Shown: one piece after another, positions 1 to 9,507 of the stretch
Layout: every line of letters begins with the position of its first letter
Position numbering within the stretch: the stretch's first letter is position 1
Source: a virus
IMG/VR virus record: IMGVR_UViG_3300017710_000031
Location: 1 to 31,458 of that record
Strand: one strand, 5' to 3'
Length of the DNA: 31,458 bases
Notes under the pieces: generated by a model
The model's input: only the letters and a program-made list of their open reading frames with translations
Told to the model about the DNA's origin: nothing
Database searches by the model: none
Translations under genes and position numbers: made by a program

Positions 1-1587
1 GTCCCCTGCAAAGTTACCAACATAGGTGCCAAGTGTTGTGTAGTTACCAACAAAGTTTCCACTAGAAGTTCTTTGATAGGTACTCGTTCTGGTTGAATTA
101 CGAGTAGATGTTCTGGTGTAATCTGTGGGAGTTCCGACTTGAGTTACCTGATACCAAGCTAAACCCCAAGAAGAAGGTGCGGGATAACCTTCTGAGTACC
201 CTGTACCAGTGCCTCCTGTAAAAGAGTTTCCTCTATTATAGGTTTTTCCGTCAGTACCAGTGACAGATGTAAGATTATGAGTTCCAGTGTAACCACCATA
301 CTGTTGAAACACCATAGTACCACCCCAATAAACACGGAGAAGATAATCGTAAGTGGTGAATTCTTCGGGGTCTAAGGTCATAACAATCCAATAAGTCTTG
401 GGAGAAGAACTGCTTGTGGGCCCAGTGTTACCTGAACCAACATAGTTGCCAGTAAAGTTACCAGTAAAACCTAATAATCTGGAATAGTTGCCAGTATATG
501 ATGCCGTACTGGTTCTTGTAAAATCTAGGTTTCTACTACTTGTTCTGGTAGACGATCTTGTTGAGGTTCTGGTGAAGTCACCAACATAGTCACCAACAAA
601 AGCAGGAGAAAATGTATCTACACGCTCATTAGTAAATGTTGTTGTATATGTACTGGTACGAGAGGTTGTCGAACTTCTCAAATAGGTAGAAGCACGAGTC
701 CTTGTGTAGTCAGCACTATAAGTAGAAGTTCTCAGTCTAGCATATGTAGATGATCGACTGCGAGTATAACTAATATCACTTACTGATTGTCGAGTGTCAG
801 TCGCAGTTCCTTTCGCTGCCCATGTTCCTGAAAGTCCTCCATCAGTCGGAGTGCCATCAACAGATCGTCTTATTACATATGTACCAATGCCATCCGATGG
901 TAATAATGAGGAAATTCTATTCCTTGCTTTAACACCAAGACTATTCTTGACCTGATCTTCGGTCATTGCTTGAATACCTTGATAGGTACCAGAGTCACCA
1001 TTAGACCTTTTAATTGCAAAAGGAAGAACCTTTGTTGGTGCAGTCATGGTATCTCTTTTGTAGATATTGTATGCCAATGAATGACCATCAGTTCGTGTGT
1101 CAGTCATTACATTTGCAAGTTCTACCGAATAGTCACCACTTGGTGCAGAGGTTCCTAGTTGATATGTTCCGGGATAATCGGATGTGTATATTCTAGAATT
1201 GATTCTGTCAAGTAAAGCGTTTAACTTTGTGCTGTCCATCTCATCAATGATCTTTTGACCACTACTATCTCTCATTGAGATTGGAATACGATAATCAGCA
1301 GGAAGTCCCGCAGTGCCAGTTTTCTGTGCAATCAATGAATCAACTGTGGTTATAGTCAGTAGATTACTATGAGTTCCTACGGCAGAATCATATGATGTGT
1401 CCGAGAGAGTGCCCGTAGGGCGGTAACTACCAGATATATCGGTGCCTAATCGACTTACAGAAGAACTATCAAGAGATGCACAATGAAGTCCTACCTGATA
1501 TGCTAGGTAGTTCTCCTCGGTAGTGGACATCTGTTGCAGTTCTACTGGAGCAGATGAGTCTTTTAATTTTAATGGAACACTACTCAT
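1..1587 (-). CDS. Repeat-rich tail fibre-like structural protein (3' end outside window)
   Basis: This reading frame stays open for 529 codons from the ATG at 1587 to the left edge, so the C-terminus is missing. A GGAG lies 12 bases before the start. Residues 1 to about 260 are non-repetitive. From about residue 265 the protein becomes a low-complexity series of Arg-Thr-Ser-Thr-Tyr units (RTSTY, TRTST) alternating with YTGNY, FVGNY and FTGNF units. A globular stretch of about 100 residues follows (WIVMTLDPEEF, YWGGTMVFQQYGGY), then the same repeats resume at the edge. Repeats of this kind are typical of fibre or appendage proteins of marine T4-like phages. It is the last gene seen in the baseplate and fibre cluster, 18 bases after the preceding gene. 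Virion appendage role is inferred from composition and position; receptor binding is only a possibility. Confidence 0.75.
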   Translation of the reverse strand, partial: MSSVPLKLKDSSAPVELQQMSTTEENYLAYQVGLHCASLDSSSVSRLGTDISGSYRPTGTLSDTSYDSAVGTHSNLLTITTVDSLIAQKTGTAGLPADYRIPISMRDSSGQKIIDEMDSTKLNALLDRINSRIYTSDYPGTYQLGTSAPSGDYSVELANVMTDTRTDGHSLAYNIYKRDTMTAPTKVLPFAIKRSNGDSGTYQGIQAMTEDQVKNSLGVKARNRISSLLPSDGIGTYVIRRSVDGTPTDGGLSGTWAAKGTATDTRQSVSDISYTRSRSSTYARLRTSTYSADYTRTRASTYLRSSTTSRTSTYTTTFTNERVDTFSPAFVGDYVGDFTRTSTRSSTRTSSRNLDFTRTSTASYTGNYSRLLGFTGNFTGNYVGSGNTGPTSSSSPKTYWIVMTLDPEEFTTYDYLLRVYWGGTMVFQQYGGYTGTHNLTSVTGTDGKTYNRGNSFTGGTGTGYSEGYPAPSSWGLAWYQVTQVGTPTDYTRTSTRNSTRTSTYQRTSSGNFVGNYTTLGTYVGNFAGD

Positions 1588-1605
1588 GGTGTCACAATAC
1601 TCCGA

Positions 1606-2703
1606 TTAATTTAGTTGCGTTCCATTCTCATCAAATATTAGTGGTATGTCTGCCCTTAGTGCGTTGAGTGCATTTACAAAGTTATTCCTCTCTGCACCTA
1701 CGAATCCAGAAGAGTCTAATAAATTGAGTGAACCTAAAGTCTGGTTGACCACGACACCATCCGAATCCAGTAGGTCGATTTGTGCCTTGTTTGAATTGAT
1801 CGCATCTACGAGGGTTGCTTTGTTAGTTATTGTCGCAGTAAGGGAACCTAAATTACCTACCGCACTATCTAGTAGGTTTAGAGATTGTCCAATATTACCA
1901 GCGGTTGTGTTGTTTGCCGAACCAATCGCATCACCAACTTCGGTGTGTAATTCGTTTATCGCACCACGGAGAGTGGTTGCCGATGTAGCAAGAGAGGCGG
2001 CACCAATCTCTGCATCGTGTTCGTTGATCGCATCCGCAACAGTTGTCGCAGTAGTAGTCAATGACTGAGTGGGTTCAACAAAGGTATTGAGGGTATCAAT
2101 CTCTGCTTCCAGTTCCGCAATCGCACCTGATACTGTCGATGCAGTTGTACCCATTGCAACCGCACTGATTGTACCCAACTCTGCATCGTGCTCATTGATT
2201 GCACCTGTAAGAGTTTTGGCAGTGGTGGTCAGAGTAGTATGTGGTCTCGCACCAATGTCAGAATCTAGTTCGTTGATACCAGTTACAAGATCATTCGCAG
2301 TAGTCGAAAGATCAGTTGCAACTAGATTGTTTGATGTTCCTCGGATACCTACTTCAAGTTCGTTGATACCTGATACGATGTCATTCGCATTGGTAGTCAA
2401 GTCTGCCTTGGCATTACCACCACCCGCACCGTGAAGGTCACTATCAAGTTCGTGTAGTGCAGATACGATGTTATTGGCAGTAAAGTCAGCAAGGTCAGTT
2501 GCAACTAGATTGTTGGAGGTACCACGAATCCCCAATTCTAGTTCATTGATAGAACCAACTAAATCGGAATCTTCGTTTGTGTTTAAACCATTAGTGCCCC
2601 CTGTCGAACCGACATCATATGAGATATGATTCAGATTGGATACCAGTGTAGTAAAGGTATCCTGAATGTCAGTGGTGGTCACTTTTGAAGTTCTTGATGC
2701 CAT
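1606..2703 (-). CDS. Repetitive fibre-like structural protein, 365 aa
   Basis: The protein is built from tandem helical units of about 20-30 residues with the pattern TTAxxLVxxINELDSDIG or AINEHDAEIG. At least eight degenerate units span residues 40-330. One larger block (GTSNNLVATDL plus flanks) is duplicated 61 codons apart. Repeats ending in INELDxEIG or INEHDAEIG are common in fibres of marine T4-like phages and probably form trimeric coiled-coil shafts. No cysteine or enzymatic motif is visible. The start follows the small coiled-coil gene directly, and the upstream bases (AGAGAAACTATA) hold only a weak Shine-Dalgarno. The gene lies among fibre and baseplate genes. A structural fibre role is inferred; the exact T4 counterpart cannot be assigned. 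Confidence 0.75.
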   Translation of the reverse strand: MASRTSKVTTTDIQDTFTTLVSNLNHISYDVGSTGGTNGLNTNEDSDLVGSINELELGIRGTSNNLVATDLADFTANNIVSALHELDSDLHGAGGGNAKADLTTNANDIVSGINELEVGIRGTSNNLVATDLSTTANDLVTGINELDSDIGARPHTTLTTTAKTLTGAINEHDAELGTISAVAMGTTASTVSGAIAELEAEIDTLNTFVEPTQSLTTTATTVADAINEHDAEIGAASLATSATTLRGAINELHTEVGDAIGSANNTTAGNIGQSLNLLDSAVGNLGSLTATITNKATLVDAINSNKAQIDLLDSDGVVVNQTLGSLNLLDSSGFVGAERNNFVNALNALRADIPLIFDENGTQLN

Positions 2704-2909
2704 TATAGTTTCTCTACTAATTTATTGAGGAGTACTTTGAGTTCTTCAACATCTTGTTTTAACTCTAAGAACTCTTTATCTTTATTTTGTCGTGCAATCT
2801 TTATTGCTTTTGCTTTTTGTATCTCATCTTTATTTATATTAATAATGGCACCCGAATTTGGACATCTTGCCAAATTCGAGTTACCTTCAACTGGTATCCA
2901 ATTACTCAT
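2703..2909 (-). CDS. Small coiled-coil protein of the fibre cluster, 68 aa
   Basis: A 68-residue protein whose N-terminal third (IPVEGNSNLARCPNSGAIIN) looks globular. Residues 28-68 form a charged heptad-rich helix (ELKQDVEELKVLLNKLVEKL). Its ATG overlaps the stop of the 1733-residue gene by one base (TAATG), and its stop overlaps the start of the following fibre gene. It is therefore locked into the translationally coupled cluster, which argues that it is real despite its size. Small proteins of this form are found between fibre genes of marine T4-like phages. A trimerisation or fibre-assembly role is possible but unproven; I do not recognise a named family. Confidence 0.7.
   Translation of the reverse strand: MSNWIPVEGNSNLARCPNSGAIININKDEIQKAKAIKIARQNKDKEFLELKQDVEELKVLLNKLVEKL
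2831..2838 (-). promoter_or_regulatory. Possible internal late promoter (TATAAATA)
   Basis: The minus strand reads TATAAATA here, inside the small coiled-coil gene and about 128 bases upstream of the 365-residue fibre gene. It matches the T4 late promoter exactly. It also falls in AT-rich Ile-Asn-Lys codons, where it could arise by chance, so confidence is low. Confidence 0.3.
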
Positions 2910-5900
2910 TAGGTTGCCATTGCAATTGCACGGAAGTCTCGAATAAACGGTACTGCCGATGAGTTGGTACCTTTGAACACTAACTTAAACTGATAGTTAG
3001 TAAATTCATCTAATGATCCACTGTCACCACCAATCAAATAACGGTACTCACGGAAGTTTTCATTGTCTGGTGAAACCGTTGTTTCTGGTGCAATCAGTGT
3101 CCAGTTTGTAGTAAGAATATCCTCACCATCGTTACCAGTTCTGAAATACAATTCCAAGTCACTACTAGGAGGTCTTCGAGCGGCAAGTATCACTTTCATA
3201 CCAGTAGCAGGTTCATCCAAACTAGCAACACTACTAATGTGTTTCGCAAGTGAGGAACCACCGAATGCATTGGTCTCCGCAGAGTATGACAATGGGACAT
3301 TATATCCAACCAAGGTAGTTTCATTCTGATTGTCAATCTGATTTGATTCAGTTGTCAAAGATGCACCCTGTGTGTCAATTACAGGACTTACCGATGGTCG
3401 AGATGTTCCCATATCAACTTTAATCGATACTGATCTTGTATTAGCACCGAGGTTTGCTACCTCGTTTGTTGGGTTGGCAACCAATCGTGGAGCAGAGAAA
3501 TAGTTCTCGTCTCCAACAACAATATCAGTACTGTAGGCAGTTTCGGTTTGATACTTGGTTTCAAGTCCTGCAAGTGATTTACCAGTGATAAACTTACTGC
3601 TATAAACCAGTGTAGTATCATCTGGAACCAATGTAGTAAAGTTTGGTGAACAGATGTCGAATTGAAGTTGTTTATCAATCAGAATGTTCTCACCACCAAA
3701 TCTACCAGACGATGTTGCGGATGAATCAGCATTAAACTGAATACCGAATCCGTCTGCTTTGGTGATCGTTCTTGCACCATTGATAGAGGAACCTTTAACA
3801 CCATTGTAAGTTGTTGCAGGAGTAAGACCCTCAACATTTACTGTATCACCAATCGAAAATCCATGATTAGGAACAAGCATTACTACTGCATCACTGTCTG
3901 CACCTACATCAGCACTCATGTATATTGGGTTGTTATCCAGTATTTCTTTATCGACATCACGGTTCTCAAACACCGCAGTACCAGATGCCTCAAAGTTAGC
4001 AGTGAAGATTTTGAATGCAAGGTCTTTGGTCTGATCTGGTTCCCAAGTTGTACCATTCTGAGACTTGAATAATGATCCCATAGATGGTTGACGAGAGATT
4101 CTCTTCTCGGTAGAACCTAACTCAAACGCATAGGTCTCTGCGACATACGCATTGTATTCAACAGATTCCGCAAGAAGTACAATCGCATACTCTGTTTCGG
4201 GGTTCAAGAAGATTGGTTCTTCAAACTGGAATGTGGTCGGTGCCGCCTCTACCGCTGCTTGTGTCTGTGCGGAAGGAAGATTTACACCATTCGTTCCTGT
4301 AGCAGTCGGACTATTGAACACAACAGATTGTGCATGAATCTCAGTCGAACTTGGAGCACCATTGACCATTGGTCGAATCTGTAATTGAATCGGAACAGTA
4401 GAATCCTTGGAAGCAAAGAAAGTCTGAACCTTAGTTACAAAGATTCCATTAGGATCAGTTACAAAGAATGATTGTGCCAATGGGTCTTTTACTTGAACTC
4501 GTTCAGTCTGAGTCCACCTACGAGTTCTGATCTGAGTGACACGAGTAGAAGTAATAGTCTTCTGTCTAGTATCCAGAGTACCCTGTGCAGTATAGTTGAA
4601 CGATGCACTTGAAAGTGCGGTATCATTATCATTCTTGCTAATGTCAAGAAGTTTAAACTCACGAGTTCCTGCTCGGAAACGAGTTGTCTTATTGGAAGGA
4701 ATGAAGAACGAACCAATGATCTCACCCTTCGCATCACTGATTAATTCTTCTGTTCCTTGGGGGTGTGAGGTTGACTTTCTAAATCTATTACTGTATGATG
4801 CATCTGTTGCGATAGCACCATATCGATGGAATGTAGACTCAGTTTTACAGAATGCACTTACATCCTTACCATCAAAGAATGGGAAGAACTTAGTTTGGGG
4901 TCGTAGACCTTCTGCCTTGAAGAATACTTTTCGTGAACGAATGAATGGTAAGAATGTCAATGACACAGTTCGGTCACCAACTACCTTACGAATAGTCTTT
5001 GTACCCATAACCTGTCGTTGTGAGAAAGAACCAATAACATTGAAGTCTTCGTTTCGGGTACCACCATTGGCATTACCAACATTAACAGTTCTAGAACTTT
5101 CTTGGGTTACACCTCTCCAGTTCCATGCAGGACTTCCTCTCCAACCACTACCAACATTTGATTGGGTGCTTCCAAATCCAGTGACAGGAACATATGTGTT
5201 ACCATCATTCCAAAGGAAGTTTCGTCTCTGACTGGCAGTCATGCTCTGGAAACCACTACTAATGTTGCCTAGATTGACTTCAATGTTCTCTATTGCCGAG
5301 TTGTTGATTACATTGGCAGGAGTATACTTGGTCTGGAACCAGTTGTCGGTTGCGGGTGACATAGTAATGTTACCCTCACCTGTAATAACTGCGAATGGGT
5401 TTACATTCTCCGTACCAGATACAAGTGGTTGTGTGATAGTAGCAGATTCAGTATACTTCAAGTAAACAGTATCACCTTTCAAAATGGTGTTAGTTGACTT
5501 AGAAGAATCGTATGCAAGAATCACATCATCTTCTAGAGTAGGTACTGATAGCAGTCCTCGTGATGGATCAATAGCGGCACGATATTCGATGTTATCTGCA
5601 TCAGAGAATGCTCTGTTTGCAAAGTTGTCCACAAAGAAACCAGACTTGGTTCTTGGGTTTCCTGCCTCATCCAATACCATCAGATTCGCAGTGTCAACTT
5701 CAAGTAGACTTAGTGCAGTTGCTTCCTCTACCTTGTCGATTCGATCTTCCAGTTTAGAGATGTCTTTCATTGTAAATCGTTTATGCTTGAATGGCACAAC
5801 AACCACATCAGAATCATGCAGACCATATGGGTTATGTTCAAGAGTGAACAATGCCAAAGTGTTTTCGGGAGTTGCAGGAATCTGTGAATTGAATCCTGCC

Positions 5901-8110
5901 TCACCTTGAATATGTTTTACCTCACCTTGGGTACTAACAACAATCTTATCCGCACGAGGTAGATAGTATTCAATATCTGCCTGAACAGTATCACCATTGG
6001 TAGGAATCTCGGTTGAAGAGGCAGCGACAAATGCATTACTAGCATTCACACTGTTACGGAAGTCGATCACATCTCGTAGGTTTACAGATGTGTTTACTCC
6101 AGTTTGGAAAGTAGGAATGTCCTCGTAATCAACCTGACCACTGTAAGAAGTTACAGAGAAGAAGTCCCCTGTACCATGAGTGAAGTGTTTAAATTTAACA
6201 TAGACATTTCCACTTGGTGCAGTTGCACCAGTCTCAAGTACCATACGACCCAGACCGTAAAATCCTGATCGTTGACCATTGTCTAAGGTAAAGAGGTGAG
6301 AAATATCAGCACCACTAGAACTACCTAGTTTTACTTCCGAGACACTAACGATGTCAGTCACACCCAGATCAACATATTTAACAGTGCCATCAGTAGTTAT
6401 TGAGGTAGTGGCAGTTGCATCTGTAAGGTTTTTCAGACGAACAGTCGGGTTGCCTTTACTTACTTTGGCATAGACAGTGTGTGCTTCGTTTGCCAAAGAT
6501 GAAATGGTTGCAGTAATATTACCTGTACCACTCAATGTGATAGTCGGACTAGATACAACATCACCATCCGCATCACAAACAATCCACTGTGAAGTGTTAG
6601 AGAATGATTCTCCAGAAGTTGTCAAGGTGAATGCAAGGTTTGTACCACTCGCAGTACCAGTGAAGATTCGTTGAACTTCGTAAGAAATATCGGTCAATAC
6701 TTTGGGTCGAGGATTCGGTATTCCGAACATCATGTTTGTACTGCGAACTTCTTTCAGTACTGCCTGACTACCCTCAAGAACAAGAACACCACGATTGGTT
6801 GCGTTGGTACCAATAGACCTGATTTGTCTAATATTCTGTCCTGCGTTCATCTTGATGTCGAACAGGTAAACACGGAAGTTTGAACCATCTTCTTCGACAT
6901 ACCGAACTCGTGCAGTACCAATCACACCACCAGATGGATCGGTTGCACTTGTTGATAGATTTATTGTGGCATAGGTTCGAGTGTCAAGTAGACCTTTTAA
7001 TCCACTACAAATAAAGTACTGCCCATAGGCAATACCAGTAAATTGATTATTAACTGTTGCGGTTGTACGAGATTTTGTGATGTCAAGTGCTCTAGGTTTC
7101 TCGGTATCACCACGATGACCATTCACATATGCAACACCTTTTGATACTGTGGCAGTAAGTGTGGCATCAGAATCAGTGAAGTCAACTGTGAAAGGTTCTA
7201 CAACATAGTCACCAGACTCTTCTTTAGTTCTTGTAGCAACCAATTCATTGGGAGCATTGTAATCGTCAGTACCAGTTACTTGGTCAACAACTTTACCATC
7301 GACCACATCACAGTAGTATACAAAGTTTTCGTCAGAGGCAATATTTGCTTTGTCAATCAGAGTGAGTTGGATACGGTAACGATCCGCACCGGGACTGGAT
7401 AAGTTCGGAGTTGCCCCTTGGTTATCATATAATGCATCGGTGTCTGCGGTAGTTATAATGTCTTCTGTTATTTTAAAACCAACAGTCGCAGTTGGGTATC
7501 TGTTATATTTGGAAAGGACAATTGACTGACCCTTTGCAAATACAAAATGCCCACGAGTAAAGAAGTCACCTGTACCATTAGCAACCTTACAACCACGACC
7601 AGTAGGGAGATTAGTACCAACAGTGGATGCCACTTTTAAATTTTTTGCGGTGTTGTTGATGATTTCATCTGGGAAGAAACGAATACCATTTACATTTGAG
7701 TCAGCATTCTGACTGCTTGTATACTGAACAAACAATGTAGCAGGGTCACCATTTTCGGCAGGAATAACTTCTATTACCCTTGCTTCAACATTTGAAGTAG
7801 CACCAGTAAAGGTTGTTCCGACTAGAGTAGTTGTATCAGCAGGAAGTTCGTTATCTACCGCTCCTGTATTCAACTTGACAAACTCAACCTCATGGATCAT
7901 TGGTTCACCGGGATTGACAGCACCACCTTCCTTGAAAATGTTTCTACCAAATCTTCCTATTTCCTCTTGGATAATAGTTTGTAACTGATTGAGTTCCCTT
8001 GCTTGCAGAGCACGACCACTATTAAAGAGGATTCTGTGATAGTTATCACTATCTACAAAATCATCCTTGTAAGAGGAGGAGAATACATTGGATGTAAATG
8101 TCTTTGGCAT
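2909..8110 (-). CDS. Giant virion structural protein, 1733 aa (DUF4815-like N-terminus)
   Basis: This is the largest gene in the window. The N-terminal section (SSYKDDFVDSDNYHRILF, then GRALQARELNQLQTIIQEEI, residues 10-50) and the following several hundred beta-rich residues match what I recall of DUF4815, a family found in large structural proteins of marine T4-like phages. The middle holds a short coiled-coil stretch (DISKLEDRIDKVEEATALSL, about residue 785), followed by a Thr/Ser/Asn-rich beta-rich region with RTRRWTQTERVQVKDPLAQSF around residue 1200. It begins 11 bases after gp8, with AGGA nine bases before the ATG, and ends in a TAATG overlap. Its place after gp8 corresponds to the gp10 to gp12 region of T4, so it may connect baseplate to fibres. 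I could not align it to gp10; function is inferred from position. Confidence 0.75.
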   Translation of the reverse strand: MPKTFTSNVFSSSYKDDFVDSDNYHRILFNSGRALQARELNQLQTIIQEEIGRFGRNIFKEGGAVNPGEPMIHEVEFVKLNTGAVDNELPADTTTLVGTTFTGATSNVEARVIEVIPAENGDPATLFVQYTSSQNADSNVNGIRFFPDEIINNTAKNLKVASTVGTNLPTGRGCKVANGTGDFFTRGHFVFAKGQSIVLSKYNRYPTATVGFKITEDIITTADTDALYDNQGATPNLSSPGADRYRIQLTLIDKANIASDENFVYYCDVVDGKVVDQVTGTDDYNAPNELVATRTKEESGDYVVEPFTVDFTDSDATLTATVSKGVAYVNGHRGDTEKPRALDITKSRTTATVNNQFTGIAYGQYFICSGLKGLLDTRTYATINLSTSATDPSGGVIGTARVRYVEEDGSNFRVYLFDIKMNAGQNIRQIRSIGTNATNRGVLVLEGSQAVLKEVRSTNMMFGIPNPRPKVLTDISYEVQRIFTGTASGTNLAFTLTTSGESFSNTSQWIVCDADGDVVSSPTITLSGTGNITATISSLANEAHTVYAKVSKGNPTVRLKNLTDATATTSITTDGTVKYVDLGVTDIVSVSEVKLGSSSGADISHLFTLDNGQRSGFYGLGRMVLETGATAPSGNVYVKFKHFTHGTGDFFSVTSYSGQVDYEDIPTFQTGVNTSVNLRDVIDFRNSVNASNAFVAASSTEIPTNGDTVQADIEYYLPRADKIVVSTQGEVKHIQGEAGFNSQIPATPENTLALFTLEHNPYGLHDSDVVVVPFKHKRFTMKDISKLEDRIDKVEEATALSLLEVDTANLMVLDEAGNPRTKSGFFVDNFANRAFSDADNIEYRAAIDPSRGLLSVPTLEDDVILAYDSSKSTNTILKGDTVYLKYTESATITQPLVSGTENVNPFAVITGEGNITMSPATDNWFQTKYTPANVINNSAIENIEVNLGNISSGFQSMTASQRRNFLWNDGNTYVPVTGFGSTQSNVGSGWRGSPAWNWRGVTQESSRTVNVGNANGGTRNEDFNVIGSFSQRQVMGTKTIRKVVGDRTVSLTFLPFIRSRKVFFKAEGLRPQTKFFPFFDGKDVSAFCKTESTFHRYGAIATDASYSNRFRKSTSHPQGTEELISDAKGEIIGSFFIPSNKTTRFRAGTREFKLLDISKNDNDTALSSASFNYTAQGTLDTRQKTITSTRVTQIRTRRWTQTERVQVKDPLAQSFFVTDPNGIFVTKVQTFFASKDSTVPIQLQIRPMVNGAPSSTEIHAQSVVFNSPTATGTNGVNLPSAQTQAAVEAAPTTFQFEEPIFLNPETEYAIVLLAESVEYNAYVAETYAFELGSTEKRISRQPSMGSLFKSQNGTTWEPDQTKDLAFKIFTANFEASGTAVFENRDVDKEILDNNPIYMSADVGADSDAVVMLVPNHGFSIGDTVNVEGLTPATTYNGVKGSSINGARTITKADGFGIQFNADSSATSSGRFGGENILIDKQLQFDICSPNFTTLVPDDTTLVYSSKFITGKSLAGLETKYQTETAYSTDIVVGDENYFSAPRLVANPTNEVANLGANTRSVSIKVDMGTSRPSVSPVIDTQGASLTTESNQIDNQNETTLVGYNVPLSYSAETNAFGGSSLAKHISSVASLDEPATGMKVILAARRPPSSDLELYFRTGNDGEDILTTNWTLIAPETTVSPDNENFREYRYLIGGDSGSLDEFTNYQFKLVFKGTNSSAVPFIRDFRAIAMAT

Positions 8111-8121
8111 TATCGCTTATC

Positions 8122-9471
8122 CTAAATTTGAATTACGAGTTTAATATCTTCGGTTTGGTCACTTGCTCGTGATACTTTTGCACGATTATCAATATATAGC
8201 ACTTCTCCAGACATAATGTCAATTTCGGGAGTAGTGATGTGATTACTCGCTGCAGTTGTACCACTTCCTGCGGTAGAGGTAACTTGTTCCCCTGATTGGA
8301 AGGCAGTGAATCCAGTATCTTCGGTTTGGTGGAAGTGTAACTCGTTTGTTCCTACCTTGTCAACATATGCTTTGGCACCCGATACGGCACCAGTAATAAG
8401 TTCATCTGCAACAAATCCACTGGTTACAGAAGCAAAGTTTAGTTTCTTCAATGCAATGGCAGTTGTGTCTGTGAATAGTACAGAACTCGCAGAGTCCAAT
8501 GGGTTCTTCAATATACCAACCTGACGGAAGTCATTACCAACAATAAAGTCAGTTGATTCGTCACCACTAGGTTTAGTGTTTAACATGATGGCAGTAGAAC
8601 GGAGATCATCCCTCGGATCACCACCTAGTCCTAATGGTGAACCTAAAATAGCACGAACTTTTGCAGGTTTTGTTGGTGAACCACCACCTGTTACTGATAC
8701 AGTGGCATAGTCATATGCCGATCCAAACATCAATGTACCTGAACTATCAATCACAGTTACCTTGGATACCTGACCACCAGAGACCGTTGCCCCTGCCTTT
8801 GCCAAGGTACCATTTCCTCCAATCGTGATTGTTGGGGTATCGGTATATCCTGCACCACCTGAGTCAACCGCATAACCGATGATCTGTCCCACAATTGCAG
8901 CGTTCTGAATTGCCAGTTGCTCTACTTCGGATGCTGTTGATGAACCATCTGTGGCACCCTGTAGTTTTACTGGAATATAGTTAGCAGACATGAACTTGGT
9001 AGCATCAGAAGCACCAATAGAATACAAGAACTTCCAGATGTAACCATCCGCAGTATCGAAAGGAACACCATCAGTACCACCAGTCGGTTGAACTGTTGAT
9101 ACCTGTGCTTGTCCTGCAAGGTTAGTTCCTCGTTGAACACAAACATAAACTTGGTTGTTATCGTTCATCACATAGTATGTCTGAGTAGGATACCCAACCT
9201 GTGCATCATCATATGCAGAATAGATTGCACCCGATGACCAGTTATATCTTGGCACACAGAAAGTGAGGTCAACTAACTTCTTAGCAGACTGTAAACCCAG
9301 ACGAAAGTTTCTTTCTTCTCTTGCAGAGTTGACTGCGGTAGGTACTGTATCTGCTGAGTCCCACTGCTCAGAACGACCAATTACCGCATAGTAGTGAGTA
9401 CCAGAAGAATCCATATCGGTCTTCAAGTCTTGAATTACTTGCTTTTTAATTGGATTTGTTAAAATTGCCAT
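8122..9471 (-). CDS. gp8: Baseplate wedge subunit, gp8 homologue
   Basis: T4 gp8 is a dimeric wedge protein that joins gp7, gp10 and gp6. The match to T4 gp8 as I recall it is clear at both ends. Near the N-terminus there is YYAVIGRSEQW (T4 has FITFGRSEPW), then VPRYNWSSGAIYSAYDD, YVMNDNNQVYVC and ADGYIWKFLYSI (T4 GDGYVWEYLFEI). The C-terminus reads SGEVLYIDNRAKV followed by DQTEDIKLVIQI (T4 SGEMIYMENRPPI and DQTEEINILFTF). At 449 residues it is longer than T4 gp8 (334). The extra length is a glycine-rich insertion between about residues 195 and 280 containing two GGxGYTDTPTITIGG-type beta repeats. AGGA lies eight bases before the ATG. It is flanked by the gp9-like and giant structural genes, as expected for a wedge cluster. 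Confidence 0.88.
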   Translation of the reverse strand: MAILTNPIKKQVIQDLKTDMDSSGTHYYAVIGRSEQWDSADTVPTAVNSAREERNFRLGLQSAKKLVDLTFCVPRYNWSSGAIYSAYDDAQVGYPTQTYYVMNDNNQVYVCVQRGTNLAGQAQVSTVQPTGGTDGVPFDTADGYIWKFLYSIGASDATKFMSANYIPVKLQGATDGSSTASEVEQLAIQNAAIVGQIIGYAVDSGGAGYTDTPTITIGGNGTLAKAGATVSGGQVSKVTVIDSSGTLMFGSAYDYATVSVTGGGSPTKPAKVRAILGSPLGLGGDPRDDLRSTAIMLNTKPSGDESTDFIVGNDFRQVGILKNPLDSASSVLFTDTTAIALKKLNFASVTSGFVADELITGAVSGAKAYVDKVGTNELHFHQTEDTGFTAFQSGEQVTSTAGSGTTAASNHITTPEIDIMSGEVLYIDNRAKVSRASDQTEDIKLVIQI

Positions 9472-9507
9472 TATGTTGTTCCTATTATTCTATTCTACTG
9501 TTTAAAT

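Noticed and set aside
1-820. Short recurring DNA words that might suggest a CRISPR or other repeat array.
   Set aside because: They are in-frame codons for RTSTY and YTGNY protein repeats, without constant repeat length or unique spacers.
4596-5231. 211-codon open frame on the plus strand opposite the giant structural gene, with several similar frames at 1646, 2069, 5484, 12133 and 17530.
   Set aside because: All lie antisense to well-supported minus-strand genes and look like shadows of their codon bias; none has a promoter, Shine-Dalgarno or recognisable domain.
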